In this document: in pieces, positions 1 to 12,235 of the stretch | Layout: every line of letters begins with the position of its first letter | Position numbering within the stretch: the stretch's first letter is position 1 | NCBI GenBank assembly: GCA_013146195.2 | Contig: CM028377.1 | Location: 37,825,632 to 37,889,631, forward strand | DNA length: 64,000 bases | Direction: 5' to 3' | DNA from: Codonopsis lanceolata | Lineage: Eukaryota; Streptophyta; Magnoliopsida; Asterales; Campanulaceae | Program-made: the position numbers and the translations under genes | Notes under the pieces: generated by a model | What the model saw: only the letters and a program-made list of their open reading frames with translations | Databases searched by the model: none | Told to the model about the DNA's origin: nothing

Positions 1-101
1 GCAATATCTTGTACCATTGTTTGCAAGTGAATTTCCTGAGTTCGCTGATCAGCAGGAGGAAACAAAATCAGGTTACCCCCTTTCTTACTGTCATGCTCTA
101 G
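1..101 (-). CDS. TRS120: TRS120 exon 2, 5' part (runs off the window)
   Basis: Read on the minus strand, the first 101 bases encode 33 codons that match plant TRS120 (TRAPPII subunit, trafficking at the trans-Golgi and cell plate) directly after the segment encoded by the exon at 17793-18203. Recognisable pieces are KKGGNL, LFPPAD and the QT-V-QDI stretch. The splice acceptor is TTCTGTTGCAG immediately before CTAGAG at 101. Exon 1 ends in phase 0 and this exon opens in phase 0, so the two join in frame. The exon continues past the left edge, so most of the gene lies outside the window. The identification rests on remembered family sequence and not on a search. Confidence 0.85.
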
Positions 102-1692
102 CTGCAACAGAATCAAAAACAAACAAATTAACCCATGTCATAAGGATCAATCTGAGAATATAGGAAAAACGAATATACACATCAATTCAGACTGCAAGGT
201 TAGCAGGAATGAATTTCAAAGAAAATAGAAAGATATAGGACTTCAACTCAATCTTAAGGCAGGCCACAAGAAATCAATTTCTTGGATTAATTTCAGAGTT
301 TTATATTTTAACATTATTATCTTACAAAAAATTGACTAGAAAGAAGGTGAAAGTTAAGCATGAACACTTCTGGGACTTTTAATATGGGTCATTAAACTAG
401 ACAGCCATGTGTGTCTTTCATGATGGAGGCTTACTATTGAAATTTGGGCCCTACTAAAATGATCATTGTGATTAGTGAAAGGTAGGTACTCGCAGAAAAA
501 AAGGGGGAGGAATGTATTCCAAGTTAAAGTCCAAGTCTTGTTAGCCATCGGAAAATTGGAGCCGTGAGAAATCCCTTGGCTATTAACAAAACGTTTTCCC
601 CCCAAATTGGCCAGAAAAGTAGAGAGGAAAGTGAAAAAAGCTGGAGATTGAACGAATCCTTCTTACCTCTCTTTATGCATTATCAAATAATGGAAAATTG
701 ATCCCTCCTATTTTTTCTTATGTTCAACCAAAAAAAACAAGGGAATGATAGTTTCCTTCCTCTAGGGAAGGAAAATTCCTCCCTCTGGTTCTCAATCCTT
801 TCATGTTTCCATCCCTCCCCCCAACCTAAACACTACTTTTGAGTTTTGAGCCAATACCAGGCTTTACTCTTCAAAGAGTGATCAAAAGTATCAAGGTTCA
901 ACGAAAAATAACAAGGGAATGGAGATTTTTTAAGTTATGCTCAATTTGAAGGGAGGATACAAAAATCTGATTTCTTGGTTTGTATGGCATTCAATGACGA
1001 AATTATTTGAGTGTAATTTAAAAAATATATAAAGGTAAAGGTACGATATTCATAAGAAACTTTTTAGATGGGATACTATTTTGGGGACATTATCATTTGT
1101 CACCAAGGTACATTGATATCCGTAACCATTCAAAAGGGTCTTCATGAATGTAACAGATTAACAGGAATGATTGTAAGTTGTAAAATCATTGATTTGCAGG
1201 TTCCTCTCTTAGCCAAATCAACTAGAAACTGGTTGGTCTCTCATATGAGTGGAACAACATGATTGCCCAAGTCTTTGCTATCGAAAAGTGACTACAGTCA
1301 TGGATTATAGACTCATACGTGCGAGTAGTAGGATTATTTAACAAATAAGTAATCATAAAGCACCCTACGTATTAATGCATACTTTAATTATGAGTACATT
1401 GAAGACAAAGTAAATTTTAAGTGCACATGGCACACAGCACAGCTTAAATGTTTATAGCAACTAGGACTTTTTACAAGAATCTATATTCTGTACGATGATT
1501 TCTAATTAAGTCTCCATCTCCTATTGGAACAGAATTTGCAAACGACAAGCTGAGTGGATGAGTTAAACTTGCCTTTAGGAGTGTTACCCATTGAGAAAGG
1601 TAAAAAGTATGTACGGGCCACCCTATTTCTCAAAAAGTTGCAAGGTGGCCATCAAACTTCCAAATGATGCAAGTGGACCACTAAACTGATCA
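102..1692. other. Unassigned intron sequence
   Basis: This is AT-rich sequence with short runs of A or T and no supported gene or element. Open frames here are short and show no recognisable protein. It is probably original TRS120 intron 1 sequence near the acceptor. Confidence 0.5.
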
Positions 1693-2060
1693 TTTTTATT
1701 TTTTTTATTTTTTTGATAAATAAGATAAGATATAAATATCAAGGCATCAAAGCAGGTGATGCGTCCTTTGTATATGGGGGGAGTATACTCCAATACCAAA
1801 AACCCTAAGAAACACAAAAAAAATACAAAAGAAATAGCATCAGACGGAGCCGAATATGTAGACCAAAAGTACATAATCTGAAGCGTAACCTCTTACAATC
1901 TACCAATGCTAGATTCCACATTGTCAAAGGCTGTCTGATTTCTTTCTTGGGTCTAGCCGAGAAATGCTAGACAGTCTTCAAACTGAATTTACAATCGCAA
2001 TCTGCCCCTTTTTTGGATGGAAGTGAACTTTTTCGTAAAATGGTTGCCAAAATTCCTATT
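1693..2060 (-). mobile_element. LINE fragment, 3' end only (L7)
   Basis: A poly-T run at about 1693-1714 followed by GATAAATAAG is the reverse complement of the TTACTTATC-poly(A) tail shared by the other LINEs here. The adjacent 3'-UTR hairpin is at 1744-1762. No coding sequence is left, so this is a strongly 5'-truncated copy. The right edge is approximate. Confidence 0.7.
1744..1762 (-). other. LINE 3'-UTR stem-loop (L7)
   Basis: On the minus strand the site reads GCATCA, a 7-nt loop CCTGCTT, then TGATGC: a perfect 6-bp stem. It lies about 30 nt upstream of the poly(A) tail, as in the sibling LINE copies. Confidence 0.65.
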
Positions 2061-2136
2061 TACCCTATCATTTAGGCCACCAAACTTTAAAAATTAGGAC
2101 CTTTTTCTTATATGTAAGAAGATATATTGCTAAAAG

Positions 2137-2155
2137 ACATCAAAACAGGTGACGC
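2137..2155 (-). other. LINE 3'-UTR stem-loop (L6)
   Basis: On the minus strand it reads GCGTCA, loop CCTGTTT, TGATGT. The stem is six pairs, two of them G-U wobbles. Confidence 0.6.
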
Positions 2156-3369
2156 ATCCTGTGTACACTACAAGTATGCATAAAAATAGAAATCAATAAA
2201 AAAGTTATTCAAAAATTCTACAAAAGAATTAATGGGGCTAATGGGAGGCTCGTAACCTGTGTGCACCAAATATAAAATGTGTGAAGCAAGGATTTCTTCA
2301 TATTAGGAATGGACCCTTCCTCATTTTCAAGAGCCCTGTGATTTCTCTCCCTCAAGATAGTCCAACAAACTCCCAAAGGTGATGACACCCAAATATTATT
2401 TCTCCTCCAGTGTTGTATTTATTCATTAACCAGCAAAAGAATAACTCTTTAACGAACTTGGCATCACCGACGAGAGGTTAAAAAGATTGAGCAGTAAATT
2501 CCACAACTCCATCGCCAGCGGACAGTGAAGCAACAGGTGATTGACACTCTCCACATATGAAGCACCAATTGACATATAATTTCTAGCGAATCCACAAGTT
2601 GTCTCCTGTTAGAATGGCTTCGTTTGCAGCCTCCCAAGCAAAACCGGTCACCCTACCAGGAGCTTTTGATTTCCAAATTGTGTCTTCCAGGGAAAAGATT
2701 CCTGTCTCTGTTTGTCAAAATGGGAAATTACGATCAGTGAATCTTTTACCCTTAGCTCCCTTTCACAGCACCTGCCTCCCTTATTGCCACCAACTTGTTG
2801 TGAATGCAGCTTTTCGAGAAATTGCAGGAAGGATTGCATCTCCCAATCTTGAAGTTGTCTTCGAAAGGTTGAATGGCAAGTCGCTCTGCCTTCTTCCAAG
2901 TGCAAAATAAAGCTGACCATGGCTTCCTTATCAACTCCTACGTTAAAAAGACTGTTATCCACGATCACCACTTATCTTTCCAAAATTTAACCAAGGAGTC
3001 ATGCCTAATCCCAAAAGAGAAATGTCGCTCAAATAAATCTCATCCTTTCCTAATACCTATCCAAACCCACACCGTGTATGGAGTAGAAATAGCATTGGGA
3101 AACCATGGATGTTCCCCTTCACCATACTTGCTCACCACCACTTTCCTCTGAAAAGCATTTCTGACTATCACGAATCTCTATAACCATTTACCCAACACAG
3201 CATCATTAAAAATCATGAGGCTTTTAACCCAATTGACCAAGTGATATTTACGCTCCTCTTTCTCACAAAAAATCTTTTTTCAACTTTTCTAGCCTCTTCT
3301 GAACGGAGGATGCTAATAGGAATAACGACAAAAAGTAAGTTGGCGGGTCGAATAGAGTGCTTTTAACTA

Positions 3370-3610
3370 CTCCCTCCGTTCCACCCAAAAAGTCTATGTT
3401 TGAAAAGTCTAATTATTATGGGATATATAACTAGCATTAGATTTGGTCATAAATACAATTATGCTTGATCATAATTAATATGTTAATACCAAATGTCGAG
3501 GGTAATGTTGAAATGTTATGGAAATTGTAGACTTGATTTTTGAAAATTGACTCTTAAAGTGAAACATTTCAAATTAAGTATAGTAGACTTTTTTCCCAGA
3601 ACAGAGGGAG
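3370..3610. mobile_element. Stowaway-like MITE
   Basis: The 241-bp element has terminal inverted repeats beginning CTCCCTCCGTTC on the left, and its right end is the reverse complement of CTCCCTCTGTTC. This is the classic Stowaway (Tc1/mariner) terminus. The left flank is TA and the right flank TC, so the expected TA duplication has one change. It sits inside LINE L6, which resumes on both sides. Confidence 0.85.
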
Positions 3611-4215
3611 TCAATCGAATTGACCCGCTTTGGACAAAAGTTGTTTCTACCAACCAGCCAAGCAACGTTCAAATCTTTTGATCACCGGGTTCCGCATAGC
3701 TTTACTCTTGAATGCACCACCAATGGGCAAGATAAGATGGGAAACGAGCAACCTTACACTCAAAAGACGAAGCCAAAGACTTGATGTTTTACAAATGTCC
3801 TACCGGTAGAATTTCACTCTTGGATATATTAACTTTAAGCCCCGATATTGCCATAGTAGCCTAGGTGAGGAGCATGTGCCTCACATAAGACGAGACTATC
3901 ATTTGCAAAATAAGATGTGACACCATTACCTCCAAGTCTCTACCTTCCCACTTTGAAACCGTTCCTCCAAATCTCTGAACCTTGCCACTTTGAAACCGTT
4001 AATTACTCAAAGCCTCCATGATAAGGATAAGCAAGAAAGGAGAAAGACGGCCTCCTTTTTGCAAACCCCCGTACTAGCGAAAAAACCGATAGGCTCTCCA
4101 TTAACCAAGGCTGAGAATCGAACCGTTAAGATGCAAAGATGTATCCAATTCCTCCATTTGGTCTCGAAACGCTATCTTATCCATCACATCCATCAAAAAG
4201 GCACTCTTATACCAT

Positions 4216-4525
4216 GATTAATTGTATAATTTACAAGGGTATAAGAGGAGTTTGTACTTATTTAACGAGAAAATCTAACCACCACCCAAAAAATGGGTGG
4301 ATTGGGTCCGACAACTTAGTATAGTGGCCTCTTCACATAATCTAGAAGTTCGGCAGCCACCTTGCAAGTTTTAGAAAAGGGTGGCTCTATTATGCATTTT
4401 GTCTTGAAGAAATATGAGTATTTTCTGATATGGAGTTAAGCAACTTTGGGATGGCAATGATGTCTGAAGTCTTTTAATTTACAATGAAGTATGTTACCAT
4501 TGTTGAAAAACTTATTGTTGTGCCA
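4216..4525. other. Intron sequence between LINEs
   Basis: No gene or element is recognised. It contains a WIGSDNLV-type short frame of no supported identity. It joins 5458 onward if LINE L5 is removed. Confidence 0.4.
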
Positions 4526-4540
4526 AATTATCCAGTAAAT

Positions 4541-5442
4541 CTTTTTTTTTTTTGATAAGCAATCGTAATATTAACACTACGTCAAAAGAGGTGACGCGTC
4601 TTTGTACGCAAGGAGTATACAAGACCAAAAGAATTAAATCTACAATCTATCCACTATATTAACATTAGAGTCCCCTAAACTTGAAGTCACATCAGAATGC
4701 CAAAAATCTCCTTTTTTAGTCCGTCGACATCTACCTCCTCATTGTCAAGCACCCTATGGTTCCTCTCCTTCCAAACACTCCACCAAATTACCAAAGGAAT
4801 AGATTTTCATCTTCTATTGTTGCTTATAGTGCTGGAAGAGCCCCAATCATGAAGAAGATGGAGAGAAGTCCTTGGCATCACCCAAGAAATATCTGTTGCA
4901 CACAAAAAGGAATCCCATAAAACTCCACGGTAGTGCATGAGCAAGTGATTTACTACTTCCTCCTTTTTACACATGAAACACCTATTAACATAAACCTTTC
5001 CTCGAGCTCTCAGATTGTCCTAGTCAAAATGGCCTCCCTGGAAACTTCCCATGGAAAGAACATCACTCTACTTGGAGCCCTCAACTTCCAAATTGCTTTC
5101 CACGGATAGTGATTCCCGACCTCATTTTTTTAAGAAAGAGTAGAAGCATTTTATCGAGAATATATTCCTTTTTGAACCGTCCCAGATTATACTATCCTCC
5201 CCCGAAACCCTTCCGACATCATACAGCATTCCAAAGAGTCTAGAGATATCGTCAAACTCTCAATCATGCAAATTTCTGTGGAACGAAGGGCTCCAAGAAT
5301 CTATCCCATTGGACCATTCCACCACCTCACTAACCATCTCATCCTTGTTTATGGCTATCTCAAATAAACTAGGAAAACTCATTTGAAGAGAAGCCGTGCC
5401 GCACCACTTATCCTTCCAAAACCTCACCTTCTCCCCATTTCC
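4541..5442 (-). mobile_element. LINE, 5'-truncated, with 15-bp target-site duplication (L5)
   Basis: The element is bounded by exact 15-bp copies of AATTATCCAGTAAAT at 4526-4540 and 5443-5457. On the minus strand it ends in GCTTATCAAAA plus poly(A), preceded by the 3' hairpin at 4579-4597. Remaining ORF2 sequence covers only the C-terminal part, with a GEKVRFWKDKWCG motif and an FHRNLHD motif near its 5' end. The 0.9-kb length shows heavy 5' truncation during target-primed reverse transcription. A frame at 5260-5508 crosses the junction and is not a gene. Confidence 0.93.
4579..4597 (-). other. LINE 3'-UTR stem-loop (L5)
   Basis: On the minus strand it reads GCGTCA, loop CCTCTTT, TGACGT. Five Watson-Crick pairs are closed by a G-U pair. 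Confidence 0.65.
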
Positions 5443-5699
5443 AATTATCCAGTAAATATTAATTAGTAAATATGGATGAAAAGGGTACATATGAAGAGGG
5501 TATTCCAAGGGATGGAAAAGCAGTAACTAGTTGGGGTGGATGGAATGATGGAGTGGAGCCAGTGAAACTAGGTACCATTTGCAAAGGGAACAAAAGAACT
5601 CTAAGAGGTAGACCAAAAATTCCAAGCGTTAGGTGCAAGAGAGAGGAGAGAGGGCATAAAAATATGGTTTCAATAGAATTATAGCAATACATATGGATA

Positions 5700-7824
5700 T
5701 GTGTGATCAACAATGAAAGTTATCTTTATAGACCGAGGCCGGACGGAGTGGTTTTCTAAGAGCTAGAGCACGATGATGGGTTTTCTTGGGCAGATTTTTA
5801 CAGAAGAGGAGGTTTGGGCAGCAATTAAGGTTACGAATGGAGACAAAGCATAGGGTCCCGATGGGTTCTCCATGGCTTTTTTTTAGCATAGTTGGGAGGT
5901 GCTTAAGGAGGATATCATGGAGGCCTTGAGAAAGCTTAAGATTATGTTAACTGGGAATTTCTATTTTATCTCACAAGTATAATGGGCTTTGGGGACAGGT
6001 GGAGAAAATGGATGTTATTCTGTATTTCTTCGGTGAGATACTCGGTATTGATAGATGGAGATCCCGTTGGTTTCTTCGGGAGTTCGAGGGGCCTTCGTCA
6101 TGGAGATTCGTTATCTCCTTTTCTCTTTATCCTTGTGATGGAGGCATTGAGTTTGATGATGGATAGATCGACTGTGGGGGGGTTTCTTGAAGGGGTTTAG
6201 TGTAGGTCGGGAAGGAGGTCCTTCAGTGTCAGTGTCGCATCTCCTTTCGCGAAAGACTCCCTCGTCCTTTGTGATGCAAATCATTCCCAATTAGGCTACT
6301 TACGGATGGTACTTCTGTTTTTCCAATCGGTTTCGGGGTTAGAGTGAATATTTCTAAGAGTGAGATTTTGCCAGTGGGAAATATGAAGAGCATTGAGGAG
6401 TTGGCTGATTTTTTTGGTTGCAAGAATGCTCAGTTGCCTAAGTCCTATTTGGGCCTTCCTCTTGGAGCCCCTTATAAGAGTGTGAATGTCTGGAAACCAA
6501 TTATCAAGAAGTTTCAAGATCGTTTGGCGGGGTGGAAGAAGCAATGTCTATCAAAAGCGGGCCGGCTTACTCTTATAATGAATACTCTAATCTATCCTCC
6601 CTACCTCTTTACTTTATGTCCCTATTTCTTATTCTTTCAAAAACTGGAAAAATTGGAGCTGGATTTCTTATGGAAGGATCGATGGTGGATTGAAAGTATC
6701 ATCTTGTTGAGTGGGATACTGTTTGCTCTAGTGCCAGAGGGGGAGGTCTAGGGATCAAGAAATTTAGGAATTTTAATAATGCGCTGATGGGTAGATGGCT
6801 ATGAAAGTTTATGATAGAGAGAAATGCTCTTTGGCGTAAAGTGGTGGAGAGCAAATATGATGCAGGGGAGCACTTCTGGTATCCTAATAAGATTCCATCG
6901 TCGTGTTTGGAAAGGGTTGAGGAAAGGATGGAATGCATTTGCGCAAAATATTTCCTTTGTTGTAGGGAGAGGTTCTACTATCAGATTTTGGAAGCATAAA
7001 TGGTGTGGGGATCTTGAGTTGAAGAGAGCTTTTCCCACTCTTTTTAGCATTGCAATTGACAAAGACGCAAAGGTCGGTCCATACTTGCATTTACAACATG
7101 AGAGGGTTATCTGGAATCCTATATTCAGAAGGAATCTTCATGACTCGGAAGTGGAGGAGTTTGCACAATTCTCTGATCTTATTTACTCACAGCTAATTGA
7201 CAAAGAATTATGGAGGAAGTTTAAAAGTAATACATTTACGGTCAAGTCGTATTACACTTACTTGGTAAATTCTGACAGAGGTCCTGTTCCTTGGAAAATG
7301 ATTTGGAATGCCAGTGCTCCGGCAAGAGTAGCCTTCTTCATGTGGGAAGCAGTGAATGAGGCTGTCCTCAGGGGGATAATTTGAGGAGGAGGGGTGAAGT
7401 TCACGTGGATAGGTGTTTTATGTGCAAAGGGGAAGGTGAGAGTGTGAACCATCTTTTGCTACATTGCACAGTGGCGAGGGAGCTTTGGAATCTTATTCTC
7501 AGTTACCTTCATCTATCTTGGGTGTAAGAAAAGAACTCCAATTGGCATGCTATTCCCTTCGCAGTATGTTGGATTATTTGGATGGAAAGAAACAGGAGAG
7601 CCTTTGAAGATGAGGAAAGATCCGTGCCTGTTTTAAAGAATGCGATTCTTCGGCTGTTGTTTTTTGGGTGCACAGATACAGGGGGGGTCCATGGGTACTT
7701 CTTTTGTAGAGTTTATGGCATGTTTTTTTTATTGTATAATCTTCTGAGTATACTTCCGGTCTACACAGGACGCGACACCTGTTTTGTCGCTTTTGTTTAT
7801 AATACATCTTACTTATAAAAAAAA
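5700..7824 (+). mobile_element. LINE, RT to 3' end, internally deleted (L4)
   Basis: Degenerate RT sequence begins near 5730. The core RT motif SRGLRHGDSLSPFLFILVMEA is at about 6090-6160. The thumb and post-RT region follow with SYLGLPLGAPYKSVNVWKP and GWKKQCLSKAGRLTL at 6440-6580, and the zinc-binding C-terminus at 6990-7470. The tail TTACTTATAAAA ends at 7824. About 5930-5980 jumps from the start of RT to its middle, so part of RT is deleted. Several frameshifts and stops remain. Sequence at 5472-5684 (a 70-codon frame with a GRPKIPS motif) may be upstream LINE sequence but could not be assigned. Confidence 0.8.
7772..7790 (+). other. LINE 3'-UTR stem-loop (L4)
   Basis: It reads GCGACA, loop CCTGTTT, TGTCGC: a perfect 6-bp stem about 27 nt before the poly(A) tail. 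Position 4 of the stem is A-T where other copies have T-A. Confidence 0.7.
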
Positions 7825-8809
7825 GGACTTTCTCTTTCTTTAGTTCAACAAGTTTTCTCTGTTACTTTTTCTTCAATTATTACAAAATGAAACCCTGAAA
7901 TCCAAAATCAAGCTACTGAATGACAATGCCAAACACACCCAAGGAGTTGTGAGAGATGGGGTGCCTTTGGCATCAAACAGGTCAATACAACGAAGTGTTG
8001 TATTGGTAAAAAAACTATTGCAGGAGATAAACTCAAGAGTATCAAGGGTTGCTTGAATATGTTTTACTTTGAGCTGACAAAACGGATCACCTTTATTGCT
8101 AATGGATGAGATCATTTCTGAATATGTCAGTTGAGGAAGATGCCTTATATTAAGTGGTGAAGGCGAAAAAGTGAGACAACCAAATGCCATTTTTATTTTC
8201 CTAACCTAGCACACGTGATTACACGCCATTCCTTCTTCACAACCTCCGGATCTTCTCTGCCGCATCACCACCTCACAATGCCCCATCCTCTTCATTATTT
8301 GAAACCACATTGTTACGTTATCATAGCTATTCAATGAGCAACCCCTCATCAATCTCATCACGACAGCCTTCCACATCCCATTCCCTACCATTTTCTTGTG
8401 AACTATAATGCGTGTTGGAATCAGTCTCTCTCAGATAATCAAAGTTCGCATTGAAGGGGGCTACATGAGAGCTATCTCAAAGCATTGCGAGATGACAAGC
8501 CTCTTTTGAAGGGCCCTCTGCACTACCATGAGTAGGCTCCGACTCGAGCAACTGACCACCATTACCGTCCTTTAGAATTTTCAAATTTCTACCAGCATAA
8601 GTACAGAACCAAAGTCTTAAGCCGCAAAGTGAGTTTCCAATTATCATAGATAGAGATGACGATCAATAAATAGCACTTCCATGAGATTATATTTGTGGAA
8701 ACCCTCTTTGAAATGGAGGTACTCCAGATTTGAGGATTTAATAAAAATTTAGCTGGTCAGCTTGGGGTATCAATCAATATTGTGATCTTTCTTAAATGTT
8801 ACAAGTGGA
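7825..8809. other. Unassigned intron sequence
   Basis: Two minus-strand frames (7873-8190, 105 codons; 8206-8391, 61 codons) have no recognised homology and no supporting context. The stretch may hold the 5' UTR of the following LINE, but its 5' boundary could not be placed. Confidence 0.4.
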
Positions 8810-8814
8810 AGAAT

Positions 8815-9887
8815 TGAGGACGGTAAAACTTTCTTTCAGTGCGGAAGGAAGACTTTTGACGGGTTCAGGATTCAGGGGAAGGATCCTTTGGAGTTCAAGG
8901 CGGTGGAGACATGCAGAGGTAGACCTCATGTGATAGTTCTTTCATGCTTTGAGTTTGACATGATGTGTGATTGGTTAAGAAGATTCTCTTCACCTAATGT
9001 CATTTGGTGGAAGAAGTGGCAAGACAAGAGAAGAGAATTCATAGTGGCAAAGGAGCGAACGCAGCTGGGTGCTTCATCAGAGTATTGGTAAGAGGTTTTG
9101 GAAGGTCGGGTATGACTTATGTCCCGGAACATGTAGAAGATGCAGGTTGGGATTGGGTGGAAGATAAGCTTCGTTAATTCGCTGCAACTCAACCAATTAA
9201 GAAACAGGTCAGATCAAAGACATACAAGGAGGCAGCAGAAATTCTACTGTGGCCGGATTGAATTTCGTGTCGTGGAGTGTGTAAGGGTGCAGAAGAGGTA
9301 GATTTTCAGGTGGAAGAAAGCTCTTGCAAGGGAGCTTTGACATTTTTGGATAGATGTCTGGTGGGTAGAGTAGGTGAGATGGATTGCCTGACTCTTGAGA
9401 AAGCTGAGTTACAACGTTGGGTCGATGCTAGATGGAAGACAGCAGGTGGCATTACAGTAGTGGCTATGTATGACAATCATTTCCTTTCAAATTCCCATCA
9501 AAAGAGGAAGCTAGCAGGATCATGAAGCAGAAAAACTGGGCTGTTGATAAAAAGGCTCTGTTCTTGGATTTTTGGAATCCGTTGGCTGCTTGTTACCAAG
9601 AAGCTCAAAAGCCCAAGGAGGTGTGGGTTAGGGTTTTAGGTTTGCCGTACAGCTTTGGGGAAGTCAAGTGAACCTTTTTCCCACCCTGGGTTAAAGTTAG
9701 CACAGGCAGCAGTGGAGGAGGGCGATTTGCAAAGTCGAAGACCGAAGCGAAGGAAGGGAGGTAACTTTCACGGGCAGTCAAGGAAGGTGGGAGATTGGGA
9801 GGGACTTGCAGGGAAGACCTCTGCTATACGCAAGGAAGGCCGTTCTGTCAAGGGCACGTGGGTTGAAGCGAATTTAAAAAAAAAAAT
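8815..9887 (+). pseudogene. LINE ORF1-like (DUF4283-type) fragment
   Basis: The best landmark is around 9500-9655, where the frame reads KEEASRIM...ALFLDFWNP followed by VWVRVLGLPYSFG. This corresponds to the W-RV-GLPLHLW signature of plant LINE gag-like ORF1 proteins, which bind RNA. Frames at 8888-9091, 9277-9525 and 9655-9894 are pieces of the same region broken by stops and frameshifts. The sequence stops where LINE L2 is inserted and resumes at about 12236. Confidence 0.65.
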
Positions 9888-12235
9888 TTGGTAAGTAAGG
9901 TATAAGTACTATTAACAACCGTCAAATGAGGTGACGCGTCCTTGTACACAGGGAGTGTACAGGAACTAAACTATACTGAACACAAGATTAACCCAAAGGC
10001 TAATTACAAAAAGGATCCTCTGAAGTAGGATTAGCTCTTAAGCACCAGAATCGCAAAGACAACAGAAAATTCTTTTTAATTCCTTCAATATCATATTCGA
10101 TGCTCTTGAATGCCCATCTGTTCCTCTCATTCTAGATGGTCCACCAAATTGCTGTAGGGGCGTACTTCCAGGAGACATTCCTACTATTCCTATTAAAAGA
10201 CGACCATCCTTGAAGCGTATCAATAACCGTCCTGGGCATAGCCCTAGAAACCCGGGCAGAGAGGAAAATAAAATTCCATATCTCCCTAACAATAGGGCAG
10301 TGCAACAGCAGGTGGTTCACATCCTCCTCCTCATTCATTGCACATGTAGCAACGATTAACATAAATCATGCCACGCAATTTCAAATTCTCCCCCGTCAAA
10401 ATGGCACCCCTAACTGCCTCCCAAACAAAAAAAGCCACCCTACTGGGAATTTTAGATTTCCGTATTTCCTTCCATGGGAACGAGACTCTACCCCTCTCAA
10501 TAAGCCTCGAGTAGAAAGATTGAACAGAAAATATTCTGTTTTTAGAGCCCTCCCAAATGACATTATCTTCACTCGAGCCTTGCCTCTTACATCCGTGAAG
10601 AAACTCCATGAACTGCACTGCCTCCTCGATCTCCCAGTCATGCAGATTTCTGTGAAATACAGGGCTCGAGAGATCTGTTCTCCCTTGATTAACTACCAAC
10701 AAAGTCACCAGTTCCTCCTTATTAACCATAATATTGTATAACCTGGGAAATAAATATCGCATCATGTTAACCCCACACCAAAAATCCTTCCAAAACCTGA
10801 CTTGATTTCCCAGGTCTATTTCGAACTTAATGGACCTGTTGAAGGCAGTCCATATTCCCATAATACCTTTCGAGGCGCAAGAACAATGGGAGAACAGAAC
10901 TTCATTGGGGAACCAAAGATGATCACCCATTCCATATTTGCTCACCACTAACCTCCTCCACAACGACTCTTTATCAACTAAATACTTCCATAACCACTTT
11001 CCCAACAAATCCTTAATAAAGTATTCGAGATTTTTGACTCCTAAGCCCCCTTCTTCCTTGCTAGAGCAAACTAAATCCCACCCGACTAAGTGATAATTCC
11101 TCTTCGCATTATCCCCTTCCCACAGGAAATCTCTTTCCAGCTTCTCAACTCTCTTTAATACCGAGACAGGGGCCACGAACAAGGATAGAAAATAAGTGGG
11201 AAGATTAGAGTAAGTCTTCCACCCTTTAACAAATACTGCCTCTTCCACCCCGCCAGCCTCCTCTCGAACTTTTCCACTACTGAATTCCACACACCGATAT
11301 TCTTGAAGGACGAACCAAGTGGCAGACCCAGGTACAAAGCGGGAAGACTGGAAGATCTGCAACCAAAAAATGAAGCCAGATTCTCCACGTTATCCACTCT
11401 ACCTATAGGGATAACCTCACACTTCGAAACATTAGTCTTCAAGCCCGACAAAGAATGAAAAATCAGCAGAATTAGACGAAGATAACCCAGCTGGTTACTG
11501 TCCGCATCACACCGCATCACAGCAAACCAGGGTGTCATCAGCAAAGAGAAGATGAGAAATAGATACACCCCGACCTGGGTCATTTCGCACCTTGAAGCCC
11601 CTCCTTCTACTGCCTTATCAATGAGCCGACTAATGGCCTCCATGATCACAATGAAAAGAAAGGGAGAAAGAGGGTCCCCTTGCCACAATCCTCTCGAACT
11701 TGAGAAAAATCCTTCACCTGACTCAAGAAATGCAGAAAAAAACCCACTTTTTCCATTTCTCACCAAAACCCATTTTGTCGAGAAGATAAATCAAGAAATC
11801 CCACCTAACATGATTGTAGGCCTTCTCCACATCCAACTTGCATAGAACCCGTGGAATTCCGCTTCTCACCCTCGAATCCACCACTTCATTAGCCATCAAT
11901 GTTGCTTCCAAGATCTGATGATCACCCACGAAGGCATGTTGCGAATCAGATATCACTTGACCGATCACCTTTCTCAATCTAGTTGACAGGACCTTTGAAA
12001 TCAGCTTATAAATACTACCAATAAGGCTTATAGGTCTGAAGTCTTTTAACTCCTCTGCCCTTTTCTTTTTGGAATAAGAGCAATAAACGAAGTATTTAAG
12101 CTTTTCTCGAATCCCTCCTCCTCAAAGATAGAACGGAAGACCTCCATAATATCCCCTTTAACCACTTCCCAGCAATGCTTGAAGAAACTAAAAGAGGGAG
12201 ACGTCACCGTTTTATGGAGAGCTAAACAAAAATAG
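9888..12235 (-). mobile_element. LINE inserted in L1, RT to 3' end (L2)
   Basis: On the minus strand this element runs from the RT domain to a CTTACTTACC 3' terminus near 9888. Landmarks are SFFKHCWEVVKGDIMEVF near 12170 and a frame at 11723-11977 with DSQHAFVGDHQI and CKLDVEKAYNHVRWDFL (RT motif A region). RT motif B, SSSRGLWQGDPLSPFLF, lies near 11690. The post-RT and zinc-binding regions are in 10331-11362 (343 codons, the longest LINE frame here). Frameshifts separate these pieces. The poly(A) tail is almost absent and the flanks are A-rich, so the duplication is not resolvable. Confidence 0.82.
9920..9936 (-). other. LINE 3'-UTR stem-loop (L2)
   Basis: On the minus strand it reads CGTCA, loop CCTCATT, TGACG: five Watson-Crick pairs. 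Confidence 0.65.

Larger units (their letters stand above)
2106..4215 (-). mobile_element. LINE, 5'-truncated in RT (L6)
   Basis: A second LINE 3' terminus starts near 2106 and the body continues on the minus strand to about 4215. The frame at 2648-2971 and the adjacent sequence down to about 2480 match the C-terminal zinc-binding (zf-RVT) region of plant L1-type ORF2, including a WEAANEAILTGDNL-like stretch. Further upstream, degenerate RT sequence is visible around 4000-4060, where a LSPFLLILIMEALS-like motif follows the RT motif B region. The body has many stops and frameshifts and was later split by the MITE at 3370-3610. Confidence 0.75.

Noticed and set aside
5260..5508. 82-codon minus-strand ORF
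   Set aside because: It crosses the junction of LINE L5 and its target-site duplication, so it is a chance fusion.
7873..8391. Minus-strand ORFs of 105 and 61 codons as possible TRS120 internal exons
   Set aside because: They do not resemble TRS120, and exon 1 joins in phase directly to 1-101.
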